In this document: piece after piece, positions 21,201 to 30,707 of the stretch
Layout of the letters: every line of letters begins with the position of its first letter
Position numbering within the stretch: position 1 is the first letter of the stretch
NCBI GenBank assembly: GCA_020860515.1
Contig: JAJBUG010000051.1
Location: forward strand, 80,996-144,995
Length of the DNA: 64,000 bases
Reading direction: 5' to 3'
Source: Bacteroidales bacterium
GTDB lineage: Bacteria; Bacteroidota; Bacteroidia; Bacteroidales; Muribaculaceae
Program-made: the position numbers and the translations under genes
The notes under the pieces: generated by a model
Told to the model about the DNA's origin: nothing
The model's database searches: none
The model's input: only the letters and a program-made list of their open reading frames with translations

Positions 21201-22714
21201 CTGGCGACATCATGGCTGACACCGTAAGACTGAAGATTGATTTCACCAACACTTGGTATTCGGCCAGCGACAGCCTGCGCATCCGCCCAGGCGTAATCGA
21301 TCTCAACAATATCACTATCTATGACGAGCAGAATCATCCTGCCAAGCTCAACGGCTGGGTGAAGCATTATTATTTCCATCAGCCGAGTTTCGACTTCGCC
21401 ATCACTGGGGCTAAGAATTTCCTCAGCTACAATATCACCAAGGCTGACAATCCTCGCTGGTACGGCACTATTTATGGCAATGGCAGCGCACATGTGACAG
21501 GCGAGCCTGGGGTGGTTAATATCGGAGTGGCTATGAGCACGGCTCCAAAATCCACATTTACATTTGAGCTTCTCGACGATGAAGAAGCAGCCGAGTATTC
21601 CTTCATCGTCTTCAATGATGTCACACCCGTTGTCATAGGCGATGCTTATACCGATGTAAAATATTCATCCAAGGCAGTGGAGAAGGCCAAGAGCATGAAG
21701 CGGCTTGAAGAGGAGGATGAGCCTACTGATTACCGCATGGATATCAAGGTTGACATTACGCCGCAGGCACAGGTCAATATTGTGATGGATCCTATCGGCG
21801 GTGACTGCATACATGCTTATGGTTCGGGACAAATGGCCATGACTTATGATTCTACCGATGAGGATTTGCGCCTTATGGGCACATATACCCTGGAGAAGGG
21901 CGATTATAATTTCACTCTGCAAGATATCCTGATTAAGAACTTCACCATTCGCCAAGGCAGCAGCATCACATTCACTGGGGATCCATATCAAGCTCAACTC
22001 GACATCAATGCGATTTACAGCGTAAACGCCAACCTGTCGGACCTTGATGAATCATTCCTGCAAGACAAGGATCTGAATCGCACTAATGTGCCAGTGTATG
22101 CAGTGATGAAGGTCACTGGCAATATGTTACAGCCCGACATTGCCTTCGACTTGGAGTTCCCAACTCTTACATCAGATATTTATCGCAAGGTGCGCTCAAT
22201 CGTGTCAACTGACGATATGATGAACCGCCAGATTATCTATCTGCTGGCCCTAAATCGCTTCTACACGCCCGAATACATGGCATCAACCACCAAGGGAAAT
22301 GAGCTTTTCTCAGTGGCGTCGGCCACTATTTCGAGCCAGCTGTCGAGTATGCTGGGCAAGCTGAGCGATAATTGGAGCATAGCGCCTAATCTGCGTAGCG
22401 ACCGAGGCGACTTTTCGGATATTGAGGTGGATCTTACCCTGTCGTCGAGCTTGCTGAATAATCGATTGCTCTTCAATGGCAACTTTGGCTATCGTGATAA
22501 GAGTTTGAATCAGAATCAGTTTATTGGTGACTTCGATATCGAATACTTGCTAAATCGCAGTGGCAATATTCGTCTGAAGGCCTACAATCGCTACAACGAC
22601 CAAAACTACTATCTGCGCACAGCCACCACCACTCAGGGAGTAGGCGTGGTTTGGCATCGCGACTTCGACAATATCTTTGGGTTCCTGCGTCCGAAAAAGA
22701 AAACTAAGAATTGA
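18221..22714 (+). CDS. TamB-like translocation/assembly module protein (DUF490)
   Basis: N-terminal TM anchor, 1497-aa AsmA/TamB-type repeats, C-terminal NRSGNIRLKAYNRYNDQNYYLRTATTTQGVGVVWHRDFDN. Confidence 0.85.
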   Translation: MKTVIKILRVLPIIALLAIIGLPVSFYLLLSTDWAQERLCNAGQEILTNLLGTEVTVGSINYAPFNRIVVNNIRVEDDQADGALWISKLEGRVEFIDLIKDQKLIIDYVVIDGLTARLTRGDASSPLNIQGIIDRFKNKEKKESSSRVHLSINDFQLTNSQVSYDVLDAEPTPGRFNSNHILLTEIDCEVYVPVLTNDTYKVELNQLSAYEQSGLRLKNLLAHAEFSPYGAEVSQLQVELPNSLISFTPLAVEGDWQSKLPKLGTQLPVGVGIRNGSHVYLPDLAPIVPKLADISQYVDLSVFVEGVVDSLDVSYLALSAEASQLSLHGKGKVYDITDSKQTRLENIETELRCTNNDYILQLLSDLGLKSSPLLTQALEACAEPVVTLAYDGTLRRGKGTISLESDAGNVSAEGAFMLAGKNCEIDAAAALENFDLGTVLGAHDLGYCTANVEAKGNLGKLIDGEAELNVDHLHFRGYDYQDLKLKLTAEDNSYVVNLKSDDPNARLSLYGHANLGEAKSAEMVARLFAVNLDTLNLYNKYPGYRISGNIQAKGEGQSLARFKADARITNLHYVNDEGSGLSVSKIVADADNTDGLGEINIDCDFLHGSVQGQYNFASIGQSVDLLMAEVFPSYADNVNRARHSDEDIESLGNNFNFDFTVSDAENVCQFFGLPVSILDPVNINGELCDAEHRANVNVDAPWLIQGNNLVESTNVSVQLDGLQQTGIVYATTHYPTQKGPMDMTATINAEHDKLATNVDWQIVRDNPINGNIKFDTSIYKDEARKLCVDVAFQPGLINFGNEVWNIRPSHIFYQDKFLNVDHFALEAPTQSVIINGTASQYPQDRLKVKLNGIQLLDIFETLNIDKALICGNATGTLLVSELFAKTPNIESTDFFVKDMGYNGCVLGDGDIKITYDAPKAAFCFDAVLDQADGRQSKIKGSIIPAEEYLDFDFDADHVKVGFLKPFMDAFCSDIEGYASGKAHLYGTFKYIDLAGDIMADTVRLKIDFTNTWYSASDSLRIRPGVIDLNNITIYDEQNHPAKLNGWVKHYYFHQPSFDFAITGAKNFLSYNITKADNPRWYGTIYGNGSAHVTGEPGVVNIGVAMSTAPKSTFTFELLDDEEAAEYSFIVFNDVTPVVIGDAYTDVKYSSKAVEKAKSMKRLEEEDEPTDYRMDIKVDITPQAQVNIVMDPIGGDCIHAYGSGQMAMTYDSTDEDLRLMGTYTLEKGDYNFTLQDILIKNFTIRQGSSITFTGDPYQAQLDINAIYSVNANLSDLDESFLQDKDLNRTNVPVYAVMKVTGNMLQPDIAFDLEFPTLTSDIYRKVRSIVSTDDMMNRQIIYLLALNRFYTPEYMASTTKGNELFSVASATISSQLSSMLGKLSDNWSIAPNLRSDRGDFSDIEVDLTLSSSLLNNRLLFNGNFGYRDKSLNQNQFIGDFDIEYLLNRSGNIRLKAYNRYNDQNYYLRTATTTQGVGVVWHRDFDNIFGFLRPKKKTKN

Positions 22715-22785
22715 AAATGGTGTTTAAAATAGCCGAAATTTGTGGTGGAATGGGGATTAGGTTTGGTCATTTGTGGGAAAATGAG

Positions 22786-22793
22786 TAAATTTG
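22786..22793 (+). promoter_or_regulatory. -7 box (TAAATTTG) for the PCMD operon
   Basis: TAnnTTTG 55 nt before ATG 22848. Confidence 0.5.
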
Positions 22794-22847
22794 CAATTTG
22801 AATTGGGGTGGCTTTCCCTCAATGCACGCCCGATTCATGAACGATTT

Positions 22848-25307
22848 ATGAGATTAGTGACACGTTTTTCAAAGATATTCAGCCTGTTAGGCATTGTGAT
22901 GCTTACAGCTTGTTCGGCTCACGAGAATACCGAGGTTTCGGGTCTTGGGTGGATTATACCCAGTTTGCAAGTGACCGAGGAGCCTTCGGCGCCTGTGAGC
23001 GAGGACTTCGCGCTTACTATTCGCGACCTCGACGGCATCTACAGCCATACATGGGAAAATGCGAATCAATTTCCCGAATACGAAAGCTACCAAGTGGGTA
23101 GTTATGTTGCCCGGGCAGTGTCGGGCACGGAGCTGGCCGAGGGTTATGGCTGCCAGTGCTATGCGGGAGAGACAGAATTCCAGGTGTTAGAGGCTGCGCG
23201 CATAGATGTGCCAATCCATTGCGACCTCACTCAGGCTATGTGGTATTTCCAGGTCAGCGAGAGCTTCAAGGCCAAGTTCCCCGATGCCAGCATCGTGGCG
23301 CATGTGGCTGATTACCAATATCTCGATGCGGACTTAACCGAAACTCGACCGCTGTTGCTGATGCCGGGCGAGACTTATTTTTTTATCACCATTAAAAATG
23401 CCGAAGGCAAAAGCGCGAGCCTGGTGCCCAGTCTTACTGTGACCACAATGGCTGCATCCGCATTTACTCTGAATCTTGACCTGGAGGATGACAATTGCAT
23501 GGTTGTGAGCTGTGGCTCGCAAGAGGCGCGTCTGCAAGTTGACGATTCCCTCTTCGACGAAGGCGACCCATATATCAGATGTGAAGGGTTTGAATCGGAT
23601 CAGACTGTCACACTTACTGAGGGCTATCCATTTGACAAGCAGATAAAAATGATTGCCTGCGCCAGTGGCGGAGGGCTTGAGTCGGTAATCCTGACAGTGA
23701 TGACTGATCCAGTCGATGCACTGAGCTACACTGGCGAATACAATTTGATGGAAGGCACCTCGGCTGTGATAGAGGCTGGATTGGAGGTGAGCCGACAAGA
23801 ATCAAGTCTTGACGTGGATTTTAACAAACTGCTCGAAAATCTCACGATAAACCAAAACACTGAGGTGACATTTGTGATGCAGGCCCGCGATGTGGCCCAT
23901 AAGGTGTCGCCCGTGGCAATACTCCGAGCCAATATTGGCAGCGTGGAAATGGAGATTGTCAGCCAGACCGCTGCGGTGGTGGGCGTTGACAAGGCTCAGA
24001 TAGTGCTTCAGGCCAATGCCTCGGAAATTGAAGCCAAGGATGTGACTATTTGGCAAACCGACGACTTCGGCAATGTGGAAAATCAACTTGAAATCACTCA
24101 ATTCTCGCTTGATCCCAGTACCAATCAAATCACGCTCGACTTCGATGTAGAGCCTGGCGTAAATCCTGTGCCTGTGCGCATTGATTTCATGGGGTTGGAA
24201 AAAATTTCGACACAAGTGGAGCGCAAGGTACCTGACTTTTCAATTGGCATCGACCCATTCGCCACATCAGCACTGATTGTAGTGTCGGCTGAAACGCCCG
24301 AGATAACCAAAGCATTGCTGGAGTATATGAAAGTATATGCCAATGGCAAGGCCATAAGAATTTCAACCCGCTTACCCGAACACAATTTGATGTGGATTAC
24401 AGGCTTGGATTCATCAAAGGATTATACCATCGAGGCAGTGGTAATAGCTGGTCAGACAACTGCTCAGGCAAAAATCCATACCGAAAGTGCCTCGCAGATT
24501 CCAATGGGCGACTTTGAAGATGCCGAGGAGGATTGGAAATACACCCATCTGCCATGCGGGGGTGCCTATTCGGCTGCTTCATTCCCAATTTACAACCAAC
24601 AGAACTATATGGACTGGACAGTATGGTGGCCTACGAAATACTGGGCCAACGTTAATGCCAAGACATTCTGCCGCCAAGCTAAGAATCACAACAGCTGGTA
24701 TATGCAGCCATCGTCGGTGATTGATTTCGACGAATTTGTGTCGGGGTCGAAATCCATTAGAATTAGTTCGGTGGGCTGGTCGCTCGATGGCGAGGAGATT
24801 TCGCCTTACATGCAGGCCGAGGACGATTACCTGCCTTACAATCCGAATGTGCCTTATGTGGAGCATCGTTCGGCTGGCCGTTTGTTCTTAGGCAGCTACA
24901 GCTTCAATTCGGCGGATTGCACCGAGACGTACAACGAAGGCATTTCTTTCAGTTCGCGACCATATTCGCTCAATGGCTATTACAAATACGAACCCGACAT
25001 TACCCGGCCCAACGACGAGGGTTATGTTGAGATAGAATTTGTCAACGATTCGGGCGACACGCCCATAACGATAGCCAAGGCATCGGCTCAATTGCCCGCT
25101 ACTCCCGGTTTTGTGGCATTTAACCTGCCGCTCGAATATGAAATGATTGGAGTAAAGGCCACAAGGCTTAAGGTGATGTTCTGCTCGAGCATCTACTATG
25201 GCGACATAGCCACCGAGGATGAGCAGATAAGCGTAACGGCCAACCCCGAGAAAGCTTGGTACCAAGGCAGCAGCCTATGGGTGGATAACTTGTCATTTGC
25301 CTATTGA
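22848..25307 (+). CDS. DUF4493-like/PCMD-domain lipoprotein
   Basis: Lipobox (IVMLTACSA) from ATG 22848; PCMD-like C-terminus (IPMGDFEDAEEDW, FVSGSKSIRISS, GRLFLGSY, ALWVDNLSFAY-type ending). Confidence 0.75.
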   Translation: MRLVTRFSKIFSLLGIVMLTACSAHENTEVSGLGWIIPSLQVTEEPSAPVSEDFALTIRDLDGIYSHTWENANQFPEYESYQVGSYVARAVSGTELAEGYGCQCYAGETEFQVLEAARIDVPIHCDLTQAMWYFQVSESFKAKFPDASIVAHVADYQYLDADLTETRPLLLMPGETYFFITIKNAEGKSASLVPSLTVTTMAASAFTLNLDLEDDNCMVVSCGSQEARLQVDDSLFDEGDPYIRCEGFESDQTVTLTEGYPFDKQIKMIACASGGGLESVILTVMTDPVDALSYTGEYNLMEGTSAVIEAGLEVSRQESSLDVDFNKLLENLTINQNTEVTFVMQARDVAHKVSPVAILRANIGSVEMEIVSQTAAVVGVDKAQIVLQANASEIEAKDVTIWQTDDFGNVENQLEITQFSLDPSTNQITLDFDVEPGVNPVPVRIDFMGLEKISTQVERKVPDFSIGIDPFATSALIVVSAETPEITKALLEYMKVYANGKAIRISTRLPEHNLMWITGLDSSKDYTIEAVVIAGQTTAQAKIHTESASQIPMGDFEDAEEDWKYTHLPCGGAYSAASFPIYNQQNYMDWTVWWPTKYWANVNAKTFCRQAKNHNSWYMQPSSVIDFDEFVSGSKSIRISSVGWSLDGEEISPYMQAEDDYLPYNPNVPYVEHRSAGRLFLGSYSFNSADCTETYNEGISFSSRPYSLNGYYKYEPDITRPNDEGYVEIEFVNDSGDTPITIAKASAQLPATPGFVAFNLPLEYEMIGVKATRLKVMFCSSIYYGDIATEDEQISVTANPEKAWYQGSSLWVDNLSFAY

Positions 25308-25310
25308 TAG

Positions 25311-26069
25311 ATGAATAATAAGATCCGATATATATTGGCGCTTTTGGCGGGGGCATTGGCGGTGCTTGGGGTTGTGGCGCAGGAGCCTGAGGATTCTATT
25401 CCAGTGTTCTCGCGCGCTATCGAGCCAATCAACTTTGTGCCGAAGGGCCAGTGGATTACTGGTGTGAGCGTAAGCTATTCGATGAGCAATCAGGACAATT
25501 ACAAATTCCTGGTGATCGAGGGCATTGATGGCGACACCTATACCTTCAAGGTTACGCCCATGCTGATGTTTGCCTTTGCCGACAATATGGCGGCCGGCGG
25601 CAAGATGTCATATACTCGCCAGCGCACGCGCCTCGACTATGCCGATGTGAAAATTGATTCCGAGACTGACTACGATATCGACAATCTGTATTCGCTGTCG
25701 CATACCTATTCTGTAATGGGAGCTTTCAGAAATTATATCAGTTTTGGCAATAGCACCAGATTCGGAATGTTCAACGAATTGCAGTTGCAATTCTCATGCG
25801 GCGAATCCAAGTTGTGCAGCGGCACTGGCGATGACCTCACTGGCACTTTTACTCGCAATTATGGCATCAACATAGGCGTGGCGCCGGGCATGATAATGTT
25901 TCTCAACAATTATTCGGCCCTTGAGGTGAATGTGGGCGTGTTGGGATTCAATTACACTCATCGCAAGGCCACGACCGACCAGGTGTACGTGGCGCACATG
26001 AACACTCAATCGGCCAACTTTCGCATCAACCTTTTCAGCATAACATTTGGCGTGGTATTCTATTTGTAA
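25311..26069 (+). CDS. Outer-membrane beta-barrel protein
   Basis: Signal peptide, FVPKGQWITGVSVSYS, alternating beta strands, terminal FSITFGVVFYL; paralog of the next gene. Confidence 0.7.
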   Translation: MNNKIRYILALLAGALAVLGVVAQEPEDSIPVFSRAIEPINFVPKGQWITGVSVSYSMSNQDNYKFLVIEGIDGDTYTFKVTPMLMFAFADNMAAGGKMSYTRQRTRLDYADVKIDSETDYDIDNLYSLSHTYSVMGAFRNYISFGNSTRFGMFNELQLQFSCGESKLCSGTGDDLTGTFTRNYGINIGVAPGMIMFLNNYSALEVNVGVLGFNYTHRKATTDQVYVAHMNTQSANFRINLFSITFGVVFYL

Positions 26070-26075
26070 ACTGAG

Positions 26076-26918
26076 ATGAGCATGAGAATAAAGATAATCG
26101 CCATATTGCTGATGAGTGTGATTGGCTGCTGGGCCAGTGAGCCGGTGGTGCGCAAGGACTCGATTCATGAGATTCCAGCTGAGATGAAGCGGCGGGTGAT
26201 TGTGGATGGCGACACTGTGCCGCTGGTGATCCCCACTAAGAATTATGGCCGTTACGACCGTGGCCTGTTCAATTACCTCTACATCCCCAAGGGGCAGTGG
26301 TCATTCGGCCTCACTGCCAGTTATGGCGAGCTGAATACCGACGACATACAGGTGCTGTCGGTGCTGAAGAATGTGGATTTCGAGGGAAAGATTTATTCGC
26401 TGAGGCCATCGATTGCTTACACATTTGCCAACAATCAGTCGATGGGCATGCGCTTGGTTTATACTCGCGGCAAAGGCGACCTGAATAGCCTGGCCATGGA
26501 CTTCGACGACGATATGAATTTCACTCTCCACGATGTCAGCTATTATTCGCAGACCTACAGCCTCGGAGTGTTTTATCGCAATTATGTGGGCCTCAGCGAC
26601 CAGAAGCGGTTTGCCGTGTTCAATGAGGTGTCGCTGGATTTCTCCACAGGCTCATCGCGTTTCAAGCGGTATTATAACGATGAACTCTACGACACCCACA
26701 CCATCACCCGTGGCGCAAGCCTCAATTTCAGCCCGGGGTTGTGCGTGTTTATTCAGGAGTATGCGGCCTTCAATGTGTCGTTCGGCGTGTTCGGCGTGAA
26801 GCTCAACAAGGAGACTCAGACCACTAACGGAGTGGACGATGGGTCGCGCTTTTCGAGCGGGGCCAACTTCAAATTCAATATTTTCAATATCAACTTTGGC
26901 TTGATGATTGTTATCTAA
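26076..26918 (+). CDS. Outer-membrane beta-barrel protein (paralog)
   Basis: IPKGQWSFGLTASYGELN and NFKFNIFNINFGLMIVI mirror the upstream gene. Confidence 0.7.
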   Translation: MSMRIKIIAILLMSVIGCWASEPVVRKDSIHEIPAEMKRRVIVDGDTVPLVIPTKNYGRYDRGLFNYLYIPKGQWSFGLTASYGELNTDDIQVLSVLKNVDFEGKIYSLRPSIAYTFANNQSMGMRLVYTRGKGDLNSLAMDFDDDMNFTLHDVSYYSQTYSLGVFYRNYVGLSDQKRFAVFNEVSLDFSTGSSRFKRYYNDELYDTHTITRGASLNFSPGLCVFIQEYAAFNVSFGVFGVKLNKETQTTNGVDDGSRFSSGANFKFNIFNINFGLMIVI

Positions 26919-26930
26919 AAAGGCAGGACA

Positions 26931-28499
26931 ATGAAAACTACAATCAAAATACTGCTTTCGATGGTGATGGCGCTTGTGGCATATTCGTGCATCAAGAACG
27001 ACATCCCATATCCGCGCATTCAAGCCAACTTCACATATATCAGTGCCGTTGGCGAGAGCAAGTCGGCGAGCATTGACAGCGCCAACCGCATTGTCACCCT
27101 TTATTTCCCCGAGGATGCCAACATATATGAGGCGCGAATCGACAGCTTTGCACTTACGCCCAAGGCCTACGTGGTGGGCTGCGACCTCGACAGCATGAGT
27201 CTCGACTTGTCGGAGACTGTGTATGTGACGCTCGGGCTTTATCAAAATTACCAATGGCGCATCCAGGCTTCGCAGCCGATTGAACGCTATTTCACAGTAG
27301 AGGGCCAAATCGGCACATCCACAATCGATGTCCCTGGCCGCAGGGTGGTGGCCACGGTCAGCACGTCGATGTCGCTCAGTGCAGTCAGGGTAGAGAGCAT
27401 CAAGCTTGGCCCCACAAGCGCCAGGATGTCGCCCGACCTCGATGGCAAGCTGGTAGATTTCAGCCATCCCGTGGTGGTGAATGTGGAGAACTATGGACAT
27501 TACGAAAGCTGGACCATCTATTTGGTGCAGACCGATGCCGCCGTGGAGACTGTGCGCGCTGATGCCTGGACCAAAGTGGCTTGGGTTTACGGCCAAGCTA
27601 AGGCCGATGCCGACAATGGAGTGCAATATCGCATCAAGGGCGACACCGAGTGGATTGAGGCCCCAGCCAGCTGGATCACCCACGACGGAGGCGATTTCTA
27701 TGCGCGCTTGGTGGGCCTGACTCCCGAGACTACCTACGAGGCACGCGCCACAAGTGATGATGAAATGGGCGAGGTGGTGACTTTCACCACAGGCTCGGTG
27801 GTGCAAGTGCCAAATAGCGACTTCGATGAATGGTGGCTCGATGGCAAGGTGTGGAATCCGTGGCCCGAGGGAGGCGAGCAATATTGGGACACTGGCAACA
27901 AGGGAGCCACAACGCTCGGCTCAAGCAACTCCACACCGACCGACGACACAGTGACAGGCACTGGCCAGGCTGCTCGCCTCGAAACCAAATTCGTGGGCAT
28001 CGGAGTAATTGGCAAGCTGGCTGCGGGAAATATTTTCGTAGGCTACTACGTGCGCACCGATGGCACCAATGGCGTGCTCAGTTTTGGCAAGCCATTTACC
28101 CAGCGGCCTACCAAGCTGACTGGCTATATGAAATATACCACTGCGCCCATCAGCAGCACTACCACTGGATATGACGACCTCAAGGGTCGTCCCGACACAT
28201 GCATCGTATGGTGCTCGCTGATCGACACCGCTGAGCCATTTGAGATTCGCACCAATCCCAGCAACCGCCAGCTCTTCGACCCCGATGGCAGCTATGTGGT
28301 GGCTTATGGCAAGCATGAGGTGGGCTACGATGTGGATGCTTATGTGCCATTCGAGGTGACACTCGACTACAAGGCTACCAACCGCGAGCCTACATATATA
28401 ATAATAACTGCGTCGGCCAGCAAGTACGGCGACTTCTTCACTGGCGGCAATGGCGCAGTGCTATACATTGATGATTTCAAGCTCGAATATGACTATTAA
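26931..28499 (+). CDS. PCMD-domain lipoprotein
   Basis: Lipobox (LVAYSCIKND), VQVPNSDFDEWWLDGKVWNPWPEGG, AVLYIDDFKLEYDY ending. Confidence 0.8.
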   Translation: MKTTIKILLSMVMALVAYSCIKNDIPYPRIQANFTYISAVGESKSASIDSANRIVTLYFPEDANIYEARIDSFALTPKAYVVGCDLDSMSLDLSETVYVTLGLYQNYQWRIQASQPIERYFTVEGQIGTSTIDVPGRRVVATVSTSMSLSAVRVESIKLGPTSARMSPDLDGKLVDFSHPVVVNVENYGHYESWTIYLVQTDAAVETVRADAWTKVAWVYGQAKADADNGVQYRIKGDTEWIEAPASWITHDGGDFYARLVGLTPETTYEARATSDDEMGEVVTFTTGSVVQVPNSDFDEWWLDGKVWNPWPEGGEQYWDTGNKGATTLGSSNSTPTDDTVTGTGQAARLETKFVGIGVIGKLAAGNIFVGYYVRTDGTNGVLSFGKPFTQRPTKLTGYMKYTTAPISSTTTGYDDLKGRPDTCIVWCSLIDTAEPFEIRTNPSNRQLFDPDGSYVVAYGKHEVGYDVDAYVPFEVTLDYKATNREPTYIIITASASKYGDFFTGGNGAVLYIDDFKLEYDY

Positions 28500-29268
28500 A
28501 ATTGACAAATACATAGATTTGGATGGCTGCCGGCTCCATTATCGCGAGTCGGGGCCTGCCGATGGCGCTCCGCTCATCCTGATGCACGGCTGGGGTTGCA
28601 ATGTGGATACTGTGGCATCGATCGAGAATGTGGCTGCCGAGAAATGCCATGTTTACAATATCGACTTCCCGGGCTTTGGCAAAAGCAGCGAGCCCCAGCA
28701 GGTATGGGGCGTAGAAGAATACACGCGCCGCATCGAAGAGATGGCTGATAAGCTTGGCATCAAGAATCCAGTCCTCGTGGGCCATTCGTTCGGTGGCAGG
28801 GTAGGGATTCTCTATGCATCACGCCAGCCAGTGTCGAAGCTGATTCTGGTGGATGCAGCTGGTGTGAAACCGCGCCGCAGCCTGAAATATTATTTTAAGG
28901 TTTACAGCTTCAAACTGATGAAACTGTTGGCCCGCATCTGCATGGGCCAGGAGCAAAGCCGTGAGTACATCGAGCGTCAGCGGGCCAAGCGTGGCAGTCA
29001 GGACTATGCGAATTCCACCCCAATGATGCGTGCCATCTTGTCGAAGGTGGTAAACGAGGATTTGAAATCGGTGATGCCGCAAATCAAGGCACCCACTCTG
29101 CTGATATGGGGCGAACGTGATACTGCCACACCAATTGGCGATGCCAAGATAATGGAGAAGCTAATTCCTGACGCTGGCTTGGTGTCTTTCCCTGGCTGTG
29201 GCCATTACAGCTTCCTCGACAATCCAGCCCAATTTCAGGCAGTGCTGCGTTCTTTCCTTGGCAGCTGA
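28489..29268 (+). CDS. Alpha/beta fold hydrolase
   Basis: HGWGCNVDT, VGHSFGGRVGI nucleophile elbow (GHSFGG), WGERDTATP, GCGHYSFLDNP; start overlaps the end of the preceding CDS. Confidence 0.92.
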   Translation: MTIKIDKYIDLDGCRLHYRESGPADGAPLILMHGWGCNVDTVASIENVAAEKCHVYNIDFPGFGKSSEPQQVWGVEEYTRRIEEMADKLGIKNPVLVGHSFGGRVGILYASRQPVSKLILVDAAGVKPRRSLKYYFKVYSFKLMKLLARICMGQEQSREYIERQRAKRGSQDYANSTPMMRAILSKVVNEDLKSVMPQIKAPTLLIWGERDTATPIGDAKIMEKLIPDAGLVSFPGCGHYSFLDNPAQFQAVLRSFLGS

Positions 29269-29320
29269 TTAAACTTATTCTCAAAATAAAAGTCATAAAT
29301 AGATAAATCCACGTGAAATT

Positions 29321-29839
29321 ATGAAATATTGTATCTACATTCTTATGACGCTGATGATGGTTATGGCAGCTGGCTGCTCATCGAGCAAGGACGCTGGCAA
29401 GATCACTTCGGCTGCTTCTACAGTGCGCACTGCATCGGGTGTAACGACTAATTCCACCTCTTCAAGAAATGCTGCAGCTCTGCCCAAGGCAGTGATTTAC
29501 AAGATGAATGGCGACTATTCCCAATATGTGCCAATCACTCTGAGCCGTTCGGGCAAGCAGGTAATTAGCTATCCTGCGCCGTCCGACTTGACAGCCAACA
29601 GCACTCCGCTTGAGATTGGCGACGGTTGGTGGCTCGATCGCCGTGGCGCCATAGGCAACCACACTGCATTCCTAACCTATACTTATGATCAATATCGTGC
29701 TCTAAAGCAGGCTCCCACATCCGACGAGTTGATGAATCATATCAAGAGCGAGGCCAAGGTGTCGGAATACAAGACCCTTCCAATCACCCTCAACGAGGCC
29801 CTCAAGGATCCCTCCCAGCTCCAGCAATACATCAAATAA
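29321..29839 (+). CDS. Hypothetical lipoprotein
   Basis: Lipobox (MVMAAGCSSS). Confidence 0.65.
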   Translation: MKYCIYILMTLMMVMAAGCSSSKDAGKITSAASTVRTASGVTTNSTSSRNAAALPKAVIYKMNGDYSQYVPITLSRSGKQVISYPAPSDLTANSTPLEIGDGWWLDRRGAIGNHTAFLTYTYDQYRALKQAPTSDELMNHIKSEAKVSEYKTLPITLNEALKDPSQLQQYIK

Positions 29840-29872
29840 CCCGTAAAACGTCAAACTTAACCCTTTATCCGC

Positions 29873-30517
29873 TTGGAGCATTTCCTCTATATCCTGCCGC
29901 GCGGCTTGGCAATCGGCATTCTGATATCAGCCCCTATGGGGCCGATAGGAATGCTTGTGATTCAGCGCACCCTTAGCAAGGGGCGTCTGCCGGCTCTTGC
30001 CACAGGCATAGGGGCGTCGCTCAGCGACCTTATCTACTGTCTGCTCACAGGTTTTTGCCTCAGTTTTATCACCGATTTGATAGAGAAGCATCAGTTCTTT
30101 CTTCAGATATTTGGCGGAGTGGTGCTGGTGGCATTCGGCATCTATCTGTTCAAGCAGAATCCCACGCGTGCCTTGCGCAGCGTGCAGAATCAGCCTGCCA
30201 CCAATTATTGGCGCGATTTCGTGAGCGGCTTCCTTCTCACATTCTCCAACCCGCTGATTCTTTTCTTCATAATAGGTCTCTTTGCGCGATTTAATTTCTT
30301 CCTGCCCGAATACAGATTTTACCATTACATCTGGGCCTATCTTACTATTCTTGGGGGTGCCTTGCTGTGGTGGTGGGGCATAACCCTGGTGGTGAGCAAG
30401 CTGCGCCGCCGCATCAATGTGCGCAGCCTCAAGTTCATCAACCAGATTGTAGGCTCCATCCTCATCATCATGGCCATCCTCGGCATCGTCTTCGGCCTCC
30501 ACGACAACTTCGGGTAG
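29873..30517 (+). CDS. LysE/RhtB family translocator
   Basis: ISAPMGPIGMLVIQRTLSKGRLPALATGIGASLSDLIYC; multiple TM segments; TTG start. Confidence 0.85.
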   Translation: MEHFLYILPRGLAIGILISAPMGPIGMLVIQRTLSKGRLPALATGIGASLSDLIYCLLTGFCLSFITDLIEKHQFFLQIFGGVVLVAFGIYLFKQNPTRALRSVQNQPATNYWRDFVSGFLLTFSNPLILFFIIGLFARFNFFLPEYRFYHYIWAYLTILGGALLWWWGITLVVSKLRRRINVRSLKFINQIVGSILIIMAILGIVFGLHDNFG

Positions 30518-30584
30518 TTACGTTTTACGTATAAAGAAATAGGTTGGTTAAAGAATTTAGATAGCTCAATAGGCGGATCTATTT

Positions 30585-30612
30585 CTTAAAACTGAATACT
30601 TAACACTTAAAC
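30585..30612. repeat. 7-nt-period tandem array (CTTAAAA-type)
   Basis: cttaaaa ctgaata cttaaca cttaaac after CTATTT. Confidence 0.85.
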
Positions 30613-30637
30613 TATTGTGTATTTCAGAAAAAATTCG

Positions 30638-30645
30638 TATCTTTG
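30638..30645 (+). promoter_or_regulatory. -7 box (TATCTTTG) of thrS
   Basis: TAnnTTTG with an upstream TTG near 30616; about 63 nt upstream of the thrS ATG. Confidence 0.6.
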
Positions 30646-30661
30646 CAGGAAATTTGTTTGG

Positions 30662-30682
30662 TTGCCACGTTGTAGGTGGCAA
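30662..30682 (+). promoter_or_regulatory. Leader hairpin upstream of thrS resembling a tRNA-Thr(UGU) anticodon arm
   Basis: ttgccac-GTTGTAG-gtggcaa: perfect 7-bp stem, 7-nt loop with U33-UGU-A37 register, ending 25 nt before ATG. Confidence 0.5.
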
Positions 30683-30707
30683 TTTTATGTAAAACTATTG
30701 TAAATCA

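Noticed and set aside
26652-27881. 409-aa minus-strand ORF
   Set aside because: Antisense across two well-supported plus-strand genes (outer-membrane protein and PCMD protein); no signal or family motifs; long antisense ORFs are expected from the codon usage.
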